Shown in pieces: positions 1 through 8,444 of a stretch of DNA of 64,000 nt. The notes under the pieces are model-generated. The model saw only the letters and a list, made by a program, of their open reading frames with translations. It was not told where the DNA came from and did no database searches. The stretch covers positions 310,001 to 374,000 of the forward strand of contig JBGAJN010000003.1 of NCBI GenBank assembly GCA_044224905.1, given 5' to 3'. The position numbers were made by a program, and so were the translations under genes. Position 1 is the first letter of the stretch. Each line of letters starts with the position of its first letter. The DNA is from JBGAJN01 sp044224905 (lineage in GTDB: Bacteria > Verrucomicrobiota > Verrucomicrobiia > Limisphaerales > JBGAJN01).

Positions 1-169
1 TCCAACTGAGCTGCGCGCGATCCAGCGCGACGTGTTCGGTGTCGAGGAACACGAAATCGATCCCGGAGTTTTCCAGGGCGCGCGGCCATTTCGGCGAAGT
101 CGAGACGACGAGTGTGCCGAAGACGGGTGCGCCGGATCGCAGCTTGGCGGTGAGTTGCGCTGAATTCAT
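1..169 (-). CDS. HpcH/HpaI-family aldolase, N-terminal part (cut by left window edge)
   Basis: Reading leftward from an ATG at 167-169, 56 codons stay open to the window edge. The peptide starts MNSAQLTAKLRSGAPVFGTL and continues with the GIDFVFLDTEH strand. This is the beginning of the HpcH/HpaI (2,4-dihydroxyhept-2-enedioate aldolase / citrate lyase beta-like) TIM barrel, where a small residue-rich GTL-V motif is followed by the first active-site strand ending D-x-E-H. Known members split 2-keto-3-deoxy acids into pyruvate and an aldehyde with a divalent metal. The catalytic core lies outside the window. It begins 15 bases after the stop of the upstream sialidase and shares its direction, so I infer the same operon and a role in splitting a released keto-acid. 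No signal peptide is seen, so it should be cytoplasmic. Confidence 0.8.
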   Translation of the reverse strand, partial: MNSAQLTAKLRSGAPVFGTLVVSTSPKWPRALENSGIDFVFLDTEHVALDRAQLSW

Positions 170-184
170 TGGGTGTGGAGGAGA

Positions 185-1342
185 TTACTTGGCCGGTTTA
201 TTGGCTGCGCTCGTCAACCACTCCAAGTTGAAGCGTGCCAGTCGCAGCGCTTCGTAGGCTGTCTTTTTGCCGCCTTCGTAGAGGCAAAAGATCGTTCCGT
301 CGGGCAGTCGCGCGAGGCTTGAGTATGCCGACGGGCCTTCGTTTAGCAGCCGTTCGATCGTCCACGTCTTCCCGTCGTCGGTGCTGGATCGGACGGTGAG
401 ATTGATGCGCGCGCCTTTTGGTTTGCCGTCGAACGGCGCGCCCGGATTTGGGTTGCTGAAGAGCAAGCGACCGGTGCCGGTTGCATCGGCGGGCGAATAG
501 CGGAGGAGACTTCCCTGACACTTGGGGCATGGGAGCTGTTTCTCTTGAGCGATTGCCGTCCACGTTGCGCCGCCATCCGTGCTCGAGGCGATGCCGCGGA
601 AACCTTGAAACTCTCCCTGCATCCGCGTGTTGACGAGCAGTGATCCGTCTGCGCGTTCGATCACCTGGCATTCGTTGCCACCTGCGGAAATCGGCGTGCT
701 GATCTGCCACGACTTCCCGCCGTCATCGCTGAACATCATGTGCGAATTCCATTCGAGCTTCTTGCCGGGCAAGGTGCGTTTGTGATCGGAGGGAATCACG
801 AGTCGCCCCTTGTGCGCGCCGTGAGTGAGTTGGATGCCGATGCCGGGCCCGGTGGCGACCCAATCCCAATCTGGTTTCATTGTCGTGGCACTGATGTCGC
901 GCGGCGTGGTCCAAGTTTTTCCATCGTCCGAACTCGAGGTGATTAAGACCGCTTTGTTGTCGCGATTGAACGGGAGCCAGATCGTGCCAGTGTTGGCGTC
1001 GACGACGGGGCAGGGGTTGCCGATGGTGATCTTGGCCGTGCCGCCTTCCTCGTAAACAATTTGCTGCGCCGACCACGTGCGCCCGCCGTCGGTGCTGCGC
1101 TTCATCACGAGATCAACATCGCCGTGATCGCCCGACCCAGTCTTGCGTCCTTCGCAGAACGCGAGCACGGAGCCCTTTGCCGTCACCAGCAGTGAAGGAA
1201 TTCGATACGTGTGATAGCCGTCGGTGCCCGCTGTGAAGAGATTGGACTGTTCGAATTGAGGTGTCGCCGCGCCAACGGGCGCAACCGTGAGCAACGTTGC
1301 GATTAATATCGCACCGAGGAAATTCAACGAGGCGGATTTCAT
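185..1342 (-). CDS. Secreted exo-alpha-sialidase-like BNR-repeat protein (1 of 3 single-domain copies)
   Basis: 385 residues from the ATG at 1342, whose first bases overlap the stop of the preceding gene (ATGA). An in-frame ATG 30 bases earlier would put charged residues before the signal peptide, so the coupled start is preferred. Residues 1-26 form a signal peptide ending in an AAT-type cleavage site. The rest is a six-bladed sialidase propeller: YRIP motif at 46-49 and five Asp boxes (for example STDGGRTW at 83-90, SSDDGKTW at 137-144, STDDGKTW at 321-328). Likely arginine triad: R47, R241 (VNTR) and R319 (LTVR). Y341 and E225 fit the usual Tyr/Glu pair, by motif only. The family (GH33) releases terminal sialic acids. 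Related propellers act on other sugars, so the substrate is not proven. Periplasmic or extracellular. Confidence 0.85.
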   Translation of the reverse strand: MKSASLNFLGAILIATLLTVAPVGAATPQFEQSNLFTAGTDGYHTYRIPSLLVTAKGSVLAFCEGRKTGSGDHGDVDLVMKRSTDGGRTWSAQQIVYEEGGTAKITIGNPCPVVDANTGTIWLPFNRDNKAVLITSSSDDGKTWTTPRDISATTMKPDWDWVATGPGIGIQLTHGAHKGRLVIPSDHKRTLPGKKLEWNSHMMFSDDGGKSWQISTPISAGGNECQVIERADGSLLVNTRMQGEFQGFRGIASSTDGGATWTAIAQEKQLPCPKCQGSLLRYSPADATGTGRLLFSNPNPGAPFDGKPKGARINLTVRSSTDDGKTWTIERLLNEGPSAYSSLARLPDGTIFCLYEGGKKTAYEALRLARFNLEWLTSAANKPAK

Positions 1343-2553
1343 TTGGACGAGTCCTTGACGTTGGTGAGCCACTCGAGATTAAAGCGCGCGAGGGTCAGCG
1401 CGTCGCCCGCGAACCCGGGCTTCGCGCCGCGTCCGTAGAAGCAGAGAATCGTTCCTGCCTTGGTTACGCCGATGTCGCTGTAGGCGCTCCAGCCAGCCTC
1501 GACGGTTTTGTTGACGGCCCACGTCTGGCCTTCGTCGTAGCTCAATTTCACCGAGACATTTTTGCGGTCGCGGTTCTTGCCGGCCTCGGCTTTGCCGCCG
1601 GCCTTCTCGAGATTGTCCGGGTTGGAAAAGAGGATGCGGTTCTTGCCACCATCCTTCGCGAGCGAGTAGCGCACGATTCCGCCCATGCAAATCGGTTCCA
1701 GCAACGCATCATCAAACTTCGGCGTGCTCCAACCGGTCGCACCGTCCTTGCTCGTGACCACGAGGCGGCGATGGGCTTTCGATTCACTGCGCACGTTGAG
1801 CATCACGCGTCCGTCGGCGAGCTCGACGGCGACAGTTTCGTTCGGATTGATCCACTCATCGGTGCAAGGCACGGCAATTTCGCCCGCGTGCCAGGTCTTG
1901 CCCTTGTCATCACTGTAAATCGTCGTGGTCACAGACGGCCGGTGCGCATTGCCACCGGTGCCGGTGGAGAGCCACACGGGGACGACGAGACGGCCGGTGC
2001 GGAGTTGAATGCTGTGATCGGGACCGGTGGCGAGCACCTTCCAGTCGTAGTGCTTGCGGAACGGTTCGAATGCGCTCGTGATCTCCACCGGCTTGCTCCA
2101 ACTCACGCCGTCGTCAGTGCTGCGCTGATAGAATGCGCGCATGTACTCGAGGCAGAACAGCATGTGCACCGTGCCGTCGCGGTCGGCGATCAGCACGGGG
2201 TTGTTGTAGGTGAGGTCGTTGGTGTTGACGTTCTTCATCCGCAACGCGAACGGGTTCTTCGGCTTCGGTCCCGGCACGTCAGCGATGCTTTTAGGCGCGC
2301 TCCAAGTCTTGCCGTCGTCGGTCGAGCGGCGAAGGAGAATGCGGATGTCCGACCAGTCGCCACCGCCCTTGCGCGCCTCGCACCACGCGAGCACGGTGCC
2401 CTTCGCCGTCACGACGATGCCGGGAATGTGGTAGATGTTGTATGCCGGATCTTCGCCGACCTTGAAGAGGTCGAGCTTCTCCATGAACGGCTCGGCGGCC
2501 ATCGAAGCAACGGCGAGCGCGCCAAGCAAAACTGCAGTGAGGTATCTTTTCAT
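1339..2553 (-). CDS. Secreted exo-alpha-sialidase-like BNR-repeat protein (2 of 3)
   Basis: 404 residues from the ATG at 2553 (MKRYLTAVLLGALAVASMA), chosen because it starts a clean signal peptide; an ATG 24 bases upstream would add an unusual charged head. The mature protein has the YHIP version of the sialidase RIP motif near residue 43, Asp boxes STDDGKTW, STDDGVSW and SDDKGKTW, and an AYSDIG segment near the end matching the nucleophile-tyrosine region. It ends in LARFNLEWLT, nearly identical to the ends of both other single-domain sialidases, so the three look like local paralogs. It overlaps the next sialidase by 4 bases and follows the RraA-like gene by 53 bases. That gap contains a 10-base-period repeat and no real Shine-Dalgarno. 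Predicted to act outside the cytoplasm on glycoside-linked acidic sugars. Confidence 0.85.
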   Translation of the reverse strand: MKRYLTAVLLGALAVASMAAEPFMEKLDLFKVGEDPAYNIYHIPGIVVTAKGTVLAWCEARKGGGDWSDIRILLRRSTDDGKTWSAPKSIADVPGPKPKNPFALRMKNVNTNDLTYNNPVLIADRDGTVHMLFCLEYMRAFYQRSTDDGVSWSKPVEITSAFEPFRKHYDWKVLATGPDHSIQLRTGRLVVPVWLSTGTGGNAHRPSVTTTIYSDDKGKTWHAGEIAVPCTDEWINPNETVAVELADGRVMLNVRSESKAHRRLVVTSKDGATGWSTPKFDDALLEPICMGGIVRYSLAKDGGKNRILFSNPDNLEKAGGKAEAGKNRDRKNVSVKLSYDEGQTWAVNKTVEAGWSAYSDIGVTKAGTILCFYGRGAKPGFAGDALTLARFNLEWLTNVKDSSK

Positions 2554-2585
2554 AATCCGTGTTCTTCCGTGTTTCATCCGTGGCT
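2554..2585. repeat. Short degenerate tandem repeat (about 10-base period)
   Basis: On the + strand, three near-copies of ATCCGTG/TTCCGTG are spaced 10-11 bases apart (2555-2564, 2565-2574, 2576-2585). The block fills the space directly before the start codon of the leftward sialidase gene at 2553, where a ribosome-binding site would normally be. It is non-coding in both flanking genes. Confidence 0.6.
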
Positions 2586-2606
2586 AAAACTTATGCTCGT
2601 TGGAAC

Positions 2607-3362
2607 TCACCATTCGCCGTCGCGCTTGAACTTTGCCTTCACGTTCCTGCTGAACTGGGCGACGGCGTTGTCGAGATTCGCGAGAACTTGCTCGCTGCTC
2701 TTGCCCGCGGTGTCACGCGCGGCAGGAATAACCGTGTTGCACTCGTTGCTGTCCATGAAACGCGCCGCGTCGAGCAGGTTGGCTTGCTCCTCGGGCGCGA
2801 TGACGAGAAAGCCGTGCTTGTCCGCGTGGATCAAATCGCCGGGCGAAACCTTGCGACCGAAGACCTCGACCTCACAATTGAAACGCACCGGACTGACGTG
2901 CGCGTGTCCGACGCAAAGGCGGCGCGCGAGCGCCTTGAAGCCGGCGTTGGTCATTTCGTCCACGTCGCGGATCGCCCCGTCCACGATGGTCCCGACGCAA
3001 CCGAGCGAACGGTGCATGTTGCTGCTGACCTCGCCCCAGAGCGAGCCGATCACGCGCGGCTTGTCGAGGTCTTGCACGACGACGATCTTCGGCCCCGGCA
3101 CGCTGGCGATATAGCGGCGATACTCAGCCCAGCCGTTCGGGTTCGCTTCGCGATGCTTCTTGTTGCTCGGCTCGATCACGACCGTGACCGCGTAGCCGAC
3201 CATCGGCCCCATCTGCGGCATGAAGTCGCGCGTCTCTTCGATGTTGAAGGCGTCGGCGGCAGGATCACGTTTGGTGAGTTGCTCCCAGCCGTTGTAAATC
3301 GTCGGCGTGTTCCAGCGTTTGAGTTGAAGGAGTTCAGCGTGGGGAAGGATGCGTGAGGACAT
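2607..3362 (-). CDS. RraA-like aldolase / decarboxylase
   Basis: 251 residues, no signal peptide, so cytoplasmic. The fold family is RraA / 4-hydroxy-4-methyl-2-oxoglutarate aldolase. The diagnostic segment GTIVDGAIRDVDEM (about 124-137) carries the substrate-binding Arg132 and the Asp133 pair. GSLWGEV (107-113) supplies the oxyanion-loop glycines, and PGDLIHADKHG (about 174-184) matches the G-D-x-x-x-x-D-x-x-G metal-loop region. Known members cleave pyruvate-based aldols or decarboxylate oxaloacetate. It is longer than typical RraA (about 160 residues) because of an N-terminal extension of roughly 50 residues seen in sugar-catabolic relatives. It sits inside the sialidase operon, 21 bases after the tripartite esterase gene. 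I infer a step in breaking down the keto-acid or its oxidation product; the exact reaction cannot be read from sequence. Confidence 0.8.
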   Translation of the reverse strand: MSSRILPHAELLQLKRWNTPTIYNGWEQLTKRDPAADAFNIEETRDFMPQMGPMVGYAVTVVIEPSNKKHREANPNGWAEYRRYIASVPGPKIVVVQDLDKPRVIGSLWGEVSSNMHRSLGCVGTIVDGAIRDVDEMTNAGFKALARRLCVGHAHVSPVRFNCEVEVFGRKVSPGDLIHADKHGFLVIAPEEQANLLDAARFMDSNECNTVIPAARDTAGKSSEQVLANLDNAVAQFSRNVKAKFKRDGEW

Positions 3363-3383
3363 GCGTTGGTTTGGTTGAAATGC

Positions 3384-6300
3384 TTACGGTTTTGCGTTGG
3401 ATGATAGATAGCCGATTGAGCCGAAGAAAGCGTCCATGCGCTGCAACGTTTCCGAGTAGAGCGCGGCGTCCTTGAACATGTAGGTGTGAATGGCGTTTTC
3501 GCTTTTGACGAGTTCGCAGCGATTTCCGGCGCGGACCATGGCGTCGTGAAACAACTGCGCGCCCTTGAACGGCGTGGTCGTGTCGACGGTGCCGTGAAAT
3601 AAAATCGTCGGCGGCATGCCGGCGCGAACGCGATGCGCCGGAGAAAGTTCCTCCCAACGCTCGCCGACCTTGGCGTTGCCATAACCTTCGGTTGACGTGT
3701 CGACGACGGGCGAGAAAAGCACGAGCGCATTCGGCGCACACGATGTCGAGAGATCTTCGCCGGTTTCGTCGAAGTTGAACATCGCAGTCGCTGCCGCGAG
3801 ATGGCCGCCAGCGGACGCGCCGCTCACGATGATCTTTTTCGGATCAATGCCGAGCTCCGCTGCGTGCGCGCGAACGTATCGGACGGCAGAGCGGGCATCC
3901 TTGACGCAATCGAAGACGGAAATCTCCGAGCCCGGTTTGTAGAGGCGGTATTGGACACAGATGCCGACCATGCCCAGCTCCGTGCAGTGTTCGGCGAAGC
4001 GATACATGGAACTCGGCGCGCCGCTCGTCCATCCGCCGCCGTGGATCGCCACGAAGCATGGACGTCCCTCGCCCGCTTTCAATCCCTTCGGCTCCAGAAC
4101 GTCGAGGTGCAGTTCGCGATCGTCGATCTTTTTGTAAACGATCTGCCGGGCGGGTTTGATCTTCGCGGAGAGCTTGGCGACGTAGTTCGGTTCAGCCTTC
4201 GGCTTGGCTGCGGCGACGACGGGTTTCGCCGGTTTCGCGGTGGAGGCCAGTTGGCTCATCGTGGGTAGCTTGGCGAGCCATGATTCCTTGATTGTGAGAT
4301 GCAGCACCTGCTGCCAGCGATGCGGCATAAAGATGTGCAACGTGCCGTTCTCGGTGAACGCGTCGAGATAAGAGCACTGAAAATTGAACCCGCCGACGGC
4401 GTGGAGCGGTTGCACGGCGTTGGCCATTACGAAGCGCGGCTCGCTCCACGTGTGACCTTCGTCGGTCGAGGTGGACACCCAGACTTCCGAGCGCACTTTC
4501 ATCACCGCGGCTTTGTCGTCGAGTTCGCGTACGTTGGCGGGCGGCACTTTGTTGTGATGGAAAGCGACGAGCGTCTTGCCATCCGACAACGGGAACACCA
4601 TCGGCGGCGCGTCGGGATGCACGAGCGAACTCGGCGCGGGCTTCGTCCACGTTTTGCCATCGTCCTGACTCCACGCGGTGAAGAGATGCCCCTGTGGCGT
4701 GCGCGACATGAAGAGCACGCGACCGCCTTCTAGGTTGAGCGGGCGACCTTCGTCCATGCGATCGAAGCCTTCGGCGAACCAGCCATTTGGCCGCGCGCCG
4801 GGCAGCAGCGTCCACGTCTGTCCCTTATCTTCCGAGCGCAGCAGATATTGGCGTGTGGTGAACGGCTTCACCGACCAGTCGGCGAGGTGCGAGCCGAGGA
4901 GCCACGTGCCCGCGTCGGTTTCCGTCATGCGCATCACCGACATGCCGCGAAACTCCGGATCGTTCACCGGCGCGATCAATTTCACGTCCGACCACGTGCG
5001 CCCGTCGTCGTCGGACCAGCGGTAGCCGATCGGCGCGTTTTCACGCTGACCGTTTTCCCACGTCCACTTGCCGGGAATCGGCTGCGTGCCGAACGCGTAG
5101 GTGCGCTTCGAGCCGCGTGGCGTGAATGGAATGAAACCATGCTGGCTGTAAGGAATGTTGAATGCGACCGTCGGTCCCTTCCAGGTGACACCGTGATCCG
5201 ATGAGCGGTAGGCCATCATCGTGTTCATCTTCTCGCCTTTGCTTTTCGCGTAATGATCGCCCTCGGGAAACATCAGCAGATAGTCGCCACCCGGCGTGAT
5301 GGTCGCGCGCGTTTCGAGCACGCGCGTCGTGGTGCGGTGCACGACCTGGCCATTGATCAACTTCGACGTGACGAGCCCGAGCACATCGCGCGCGACGAGG
5401 CTTGTGGGCAATTGCTTGATAGAAATGTCCGCCGTGCCGATGCGAACCGTCTCCATTAACGGCAGCGGTTCGAAAGCGGTCTTCTTCGTTGTCGTCGGCG
5501 CCAAGGGCCAATCATCAGTGCGGAATGGCGATGCCGGCAGCCCAGCAGCGTTGACGAGATTGCCCTTCGGATTTGCCGCCCAGGCGTAGCGCACCGCTGC
5601 CGGTTCGCGCACGGCGTCGCTCCACACGATGACTTTTTCGCCATCAACCTTCGCCTTGGCCCAGACGAAATTCTTGTCGTTGCCTGCAATCGCGAAACCT
5701 TGCGCCTCGCCGGTCGAGAACTTGAGTCCGGAAGCGTGGTCGAACGTGAGCACCATCTTTTCGCCGTCGCGCTGCGTCGAGCGGAAGAGCGGGCCGGACC
5801 AGATGGGAATGCTTTTGCCGTAGACGTCGTGGAGAACCACGGGCGAGAGCCGCGCCGCGAACTCGCGCTTGTTCGTCGGATGCCCGGCCTTTTCGCCACC
5901 GAGGTCAATGGTGATGGCCATGCCAGTGCGCGGCACGGAGAGCGTCATGCGCATTTCGTCGCGCACGGCGACGCCCCAGCCGGTGGGTTCGCTCGGAAGT
6001 TTTTGCGCCTTGTTGAAACCCGGCAACTGGAACCATGCGAAATAAAACTCTTCGCCCCAGCGCGCGCGCCAGTCGGCAATCAGCGTCCGCAACTGCGCGC
6101 CGTAAAGTTCGGTGAACGGCCCCGCGGCGTTGCGCTCGCCCTGATACCAGATCACGCCGCGAATCGTGTAAGGCACGAGCGGAGCGATGACGCCATTGAA
6201 CAATCCGCCGGGATTCATCACTCCGAGGTTCTTGAAGGCGCCGGGCGACTTCGGCGCGGGTTCGCCTTTCTTCGCGGCTTCCGCGCGTTGCTTCAGCCAC

Positions 6301-7082
6301 ACCTTCTTCTTCTCGAGGAATCCCTTCTGCTCGCGCTCCGGGTCGAAGTTTCCGGTGCGCTTGTGCCAATCGTCGAGCAAGGGTTTGAACTTCGCCTCGC
6401 TCTGCTGCGCGGAAAGGCTCGTCCATGCTTCAATGGGCGTCCCGCCAACGGCCGCGTTGAGAATGCCCACGGGCACACCGAGTTCTTTGTGCAAATCTCG
6501 CGCGAAGAAATATCCGATGGCCGAAAAGTCCGCCGCCGTCTGCGGCGTGCAAACGCGCCATTTGCCGGGCCGGTCGGCGAGCGGTTCGGCCGGGGGCACT
6601 GGCAATTCGTAAATGGCGAATGGCGTATCGTGAACGAACATTCGGATGCTGGGAAAATTTGCGGCGGCGATTTCCTCATCTGCGTGGTCCACCGAACCGT
6701 GCAACTTGCCCTTGAGCTGCATCTCCATGTTCGATTGCCCGGACGCAAGCCACACTTCGCCGACGAGCACGTCCTTCACGGTAAGTGTGTTCTTGCCATT
6801 CACCGCGAGCGTTTGCGATTTGCTCGATGGTTTGAGCTTTTCGAGCTTCACCATCCAATTGCCGTCGACCCCGGTTGTCGTGGTCTTCGATTGACCGGCG
6901 ATGGAAACGGTGACCGCCTCGTTCGCGTCAGCCCAGCCCCAGACTGCGATCACGGCATTCGCCTGCAACACCATGTGGTCTGAAAAAATTGCGGGCAGCT
7001 TCACATCCGCGTGCGCGCAAGTTGAACCGAGCGCGATTACAATCGAAGCGAACAGGAGAAGAACGTGGCGGCGCGGGTTCAT
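3384..7082 (-). CDS. Three-domain secreted enzyme: sialate O-acetylesterase, sialidase-like propeller, alpha/beta-hydrolase esterase
   Basis: 1232 residues in one uninterrupted frame. A signal peptide ends near residue 25. Part 1 (about 26-540) is a SASA-family sialate O-acetylesterase: FSDHMVLQ at 33-40, the nucleophile motif GQSNMEM (Ser117), the E-R-N stretch YQGERN near 313-318, and the catalytic Asp/His region at 393-402 (D-L-G-G to H401-P). Part 2 (about 545-935) is a BNR propeller with five Asp boxes (SSDHGVTW, SDDDGRTW, SEDKGQTW, SQDDGKTW, STDEGHTW). A Pro/Ala/Lys linker (about 942-970) leads to part 3 (about 972-1232), a BD-FAE/esterase-type alpha/beta hydrolase with HGGGW at 1014-1018, nucleophile elbow GASAGG (Ser1090), Asp1167 and His1199. 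Bacterial sialidases are usually separate from both esterases. Here two deacylases flank one glycosidase, suggesting concerted removal of O-acylated sialic acids. It begins only 4 bases after the upstream sialidase stop. Confidence 0.88.
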   Translation of the reverse strand: MNPRRHVLLLFASIVIALGSTCAHADVKLPAIFSDHMVLQANAVIAVWGWADANEAVTVSIAGQSKTTTTGVDGNWMVKLEKLKPSSKSQTLAVNGKNTLTVKDVLVGEVWLASGQSNMEMQLKGKLHGSVDHADEEIAAANFPSIRMFVHDTPFAIYELPVPPAEPLADRPGKWRVCTPQTAADFSAIGYFFARDLHKELGVPVGILNAAVGGTPIEAWTSLSAQQSEAKFKPLLDDWHKRTGNFDPEREQKGFLEKKKVWLKQRAEAAKKGEPAPKSPGAFKNLGVMNPGGLFNGVIAPLVPYTIRGVIWYQGERNAAGPFTELYGAQLRTLIADWRARWGEEFYFAWFQLPGFNKAQKLPSEPTGWGVAVRDEMRMTLSVPRTGMAITIDLGGEKAGHPTNKREFAARLSPVVLHDVYGKSIPIWSGPLFRSTQRDGEKMVLTFDHASGLKFSTGEAQGFAIAGNDKNFVWAKAKVDGEKVIVWSDAVREPAAVRYAWAANPKGNLVNAAGLPASPFRTDDWPLAPTTTKKTAFEPLPLMETVRIGTADISIKQLPTSLVARDVLGLVTSKLINGQVVHRTTTRVLETRATITPGGDYLLMFPEGDHYAKSKGEKMNTMMAYRSSDHGVTWKGPTVAFNIPYSQHGFIPFTPRGSKRTYAFGTQPIPGKWTWENGQRENAPIGYRWSDDDGRTWSDVKLIAPVNDPEFRGMSVMRMTETDAGTWLLGSHLADWSVKPFTTRQYLLRSEDKGQTWTLLPGARPNGWFAEGFDRMDEGRPLNLEGGRVLFMSRTPQGHLFTAWSQDDGKTWTKPAPSSLVHPDAPPMVFPLSDGKTLVAFHHNKVPPANVRELDDKAAVMKVRSEVWVSTSTDEGHTWSEPRFVMANAVQPLHAVGGFNFQCSYLDAFTENGTLHIFMPHRWQQVLHLTIKESWLAKLPTMSQLASTAKPAKPVVAAAKPKAEPNYVAKLSAKIKPARQIVYKKIDDRELHLDVLEPKGLKAGEGRPCFVAIHGGGWTSGAPSSMYRFAEHCTELGMVGICVQYRLYKPGSEISVFDCVKDARSAVRYVRAHAAELGIDPKKIIVSGASAGGHLAAATAMFNFDETGEDLSTSCAPNALVLFSPVVDTSTEGYGNAKVGERWEELSPAHRVRAGMPPTILFHGTVDTTTPFKGAQLFHDAMVRAGNRCELVKSENAIHTYMFKDAALYSETLQRMDAFFGSIGYLSSNAKP

Positions 7083-7086
7083 AAAT

Positions 7087-8322
7087 CTATTCGTGGTGCG
7101 GGCTCAATGAATCGCGGCCATCGGTCAGCCACTCCAGATTGAACCGCGCGAAGTGGAGCTCGTCCCAATAGTGCGTGCTGCCTTTGTCGCCGCGCTCGCA
7201 GACGTAGCCGATGGTCATGTCGTCGAGGATCACGATGTCTGAATAGGAACTGGGATGCGGCCAGATGGTTTTGCCCGCGGTCCATGTCGCGCCTTCGTCA
7301 TAGCTCAGGCGGATGGTGAGATTGTAGCGACCGTAGGGGTGTTCCTTCTGGCGGAATGGCGACGCGGGGCTGGAGAAGAGCAGGCGATTCTTATCCTGCT
7401 TCGACGCGAGCGTGAAGCGTTCCGTCGCTCCGTGGCAGCGCGGCGTGATAAGTTCCTCGGCGCGGCGCACCGGGCTCCACGTTTCGCCGCCGTCTTTACT
7501 AATGGCGGTGAGGTGACGCAAGTTGTCGGGCGAATCCTCGGAACTTTCGTTGCGCGACATGACCATCACGTCGCCATTCGCCAGTTCAACCAGCTGACAC
7601 TCGCTCGTGTTGACACCGATGTTGCCGCCGAGCTTCCAAGTCGCGCCGTAGTTGTCGCTGAAGAACGTGTGCGCGAAACTGCGGAGCCGGCCTTTGCCCG
7701 TGTCTTCGCGATGCCGCGCGGGCACGATGATTCGGCCTGCCTTCGGTCCCGATTGAAGTGCGACCACCGCATTCCCGGGACCACAGCCGTAGCGTTGAAA
7801 CCAACCCTTCGCCCACTGCGCCGCGTGACCTTTCGGGTTTTCGGATTCCTCTTCGTCACCCATTCCTTTCAGTTTATCCCACTCGGGTTTGGTCACCTGC
7901 TCATGAATCATGACGGGTCCTTGCCACGTCGCGCCGCTATCGATGCTGGTGAAGTAGGCGTACTTCTTTTTATCGCGGAGAAAGAAAAGCCACAACTTGT
8001 CGCCGACGCGACCCACGGTGAGATCCGTGCTGACGCGATTCTCGTCGTCGAAGATGACTTGCTCCGTGCCCCACGTCTTGCCCTTGTCGCGACTGCGCTT
8101 GAGGACGATGTCGTGGTTGCCAATATCGCCGATGCCGTCGTTGCGCTTCTCCGCGATGATGAGGATGTCGCCATTCGGTGCCTGGAGAATCGAGGGGATG
8201 CGGTAGTTCGGTTTGTTCTTCGGTGCGTTGGGAAAGATGAGTGTGGTCTCGAACAACGGCGCGGCGGCCTCCGCAGAAATCGCGAAGCACACCAGCAAGG
8301 TGAAGAGCACGACGCGTTTCAT
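7087..8322 (-). CDS. Secreted exo-alpha-sialidase-like BNR-repeat protein (3 of 3), first gene of operon
   Basis: 411 residues from the ATG at 8322 (MKRVVLFTLLVCFAISAEAA), a textbook signal peptide; the in-frame ATG 39 bases upstream would bury it. The propeller has YRIPSIL early, Asp boxes SRDKGKTW, SIDSGATW, SDNYGATW, SKDGGETW and SYDEGATW, and the SYSDIV nucleophile-tyrosine segment near the end. It ends with the shared LHFARFNLEWLTD. Compared with its paralogs it has an insert rich in E, K and W (about 150-180). It is the promoter-proximal gene of the leftward operon. A possible -10 (TAATGT, complementary to 8349-8354) lies about 26 bases before the start, with only a weak -35. The divergent regulator and the dyads upstream probably control it. 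Confidence 0.85.
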   Translation of the reverse strand: MKRVVLFTLLVCFAISAEAAAPLFETTLIFPNAPKNKPNYRIPSILQAPNGDILIIAEKRNDGIGDIGNHDIVLKRSRDKGKTWGTEQVIFDDENRVSTDLTVGRVGDKLWLFFLRDKKKYAYFTSIDSGATWQGPVMIHEQVTKPEWDKLKGMGDEEESENPKGHAAQWAKGWFQRYGCGPGNAVVALQSGPKAGRIIVPARHREDTGKGRLRSFAHTFFSDNYGATWKLGGNIGVNTSECQLVELANGDVMVMSRNESSEDSPDNLRHLTAISKDGGETWSPVRRAEELITPRCHGATERFTLASKQDKNRLLFSSPASPFRQKEHPYGRYNLTIRLSYDEGATWTAGKTIWPHPSSYSDIVILDDMTIGYVCERGDKGSTHYWDELHFARFNLEWLTDGRDSLSPHHE

Positions 8323-8387
8323 AAATCCGGGTTCATCGAGTTGCGGTGACATTAGGAACATGGACGCGGGTGAACCAGCGGCAATTG

Positions 8388-8408
8388 CTGGTCAATTGGT
8401 TTGACCAG
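8388..8408. promoter_or_regulatory. Perfect inverted repeat, candidate operator 1
   Basis: CTGGTCAA, 5 bases (TTGGT), TTGACCAG: 8-base perfect arms. The right arm contains the predicted TTGACC -35 of the divergent regulator (8401-8406). A second smaller dyad (GCAATTGC, 8381-8388) abuts it. Size and symmetry fit a homodimeric HTH regulator such as the adjacent GntR/LacI-type protein; binding is inference. Confidence 0.55.
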
Positions 8409-8429
8409 TTGGTACGGGCTGCGCATGGT
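8401..8429 (+). promoter_or_regulatory. Predicted promoter of the GntR/LacI-type regulator
   Basis: TTGACC at 8401-8406, 17-base spacer, CATGGT at 8424-8429. The -35 is 5 of 6 to consensus and the -10 is weak (3 of 6). The expected transcript would begin about 5 bases before the start codon. Both elements lie inside dyads, which fits autoregulation. Confidence 0.4.
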
Positions 8430-8444
8430 CGACGTCGGCCATGC
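8423..8444. promoter_or_regulatory. 22-base near-perfect palindrome over -10 and start codon, candidate operator 2
   Basis: GCATGGTCGAC followed directly by GTCGGCCATGC: 10 of 11 arm positions pair, with the centre between 8433 and 8434. It covers the predicted -10 of the regulator and its ATG at 8441. A regulator bound here would block its own transcription. Confidence 0.55.

Noticed and set aside
1297..3114. Long rightward open frame of about 605 codons opposite the sialidase and RraA genes
   Set aside because: It is antisense to genes with clear signal peptides and motifs, has R/A/H-rich shadow composition and no domain. High GC content makes such frames common here.
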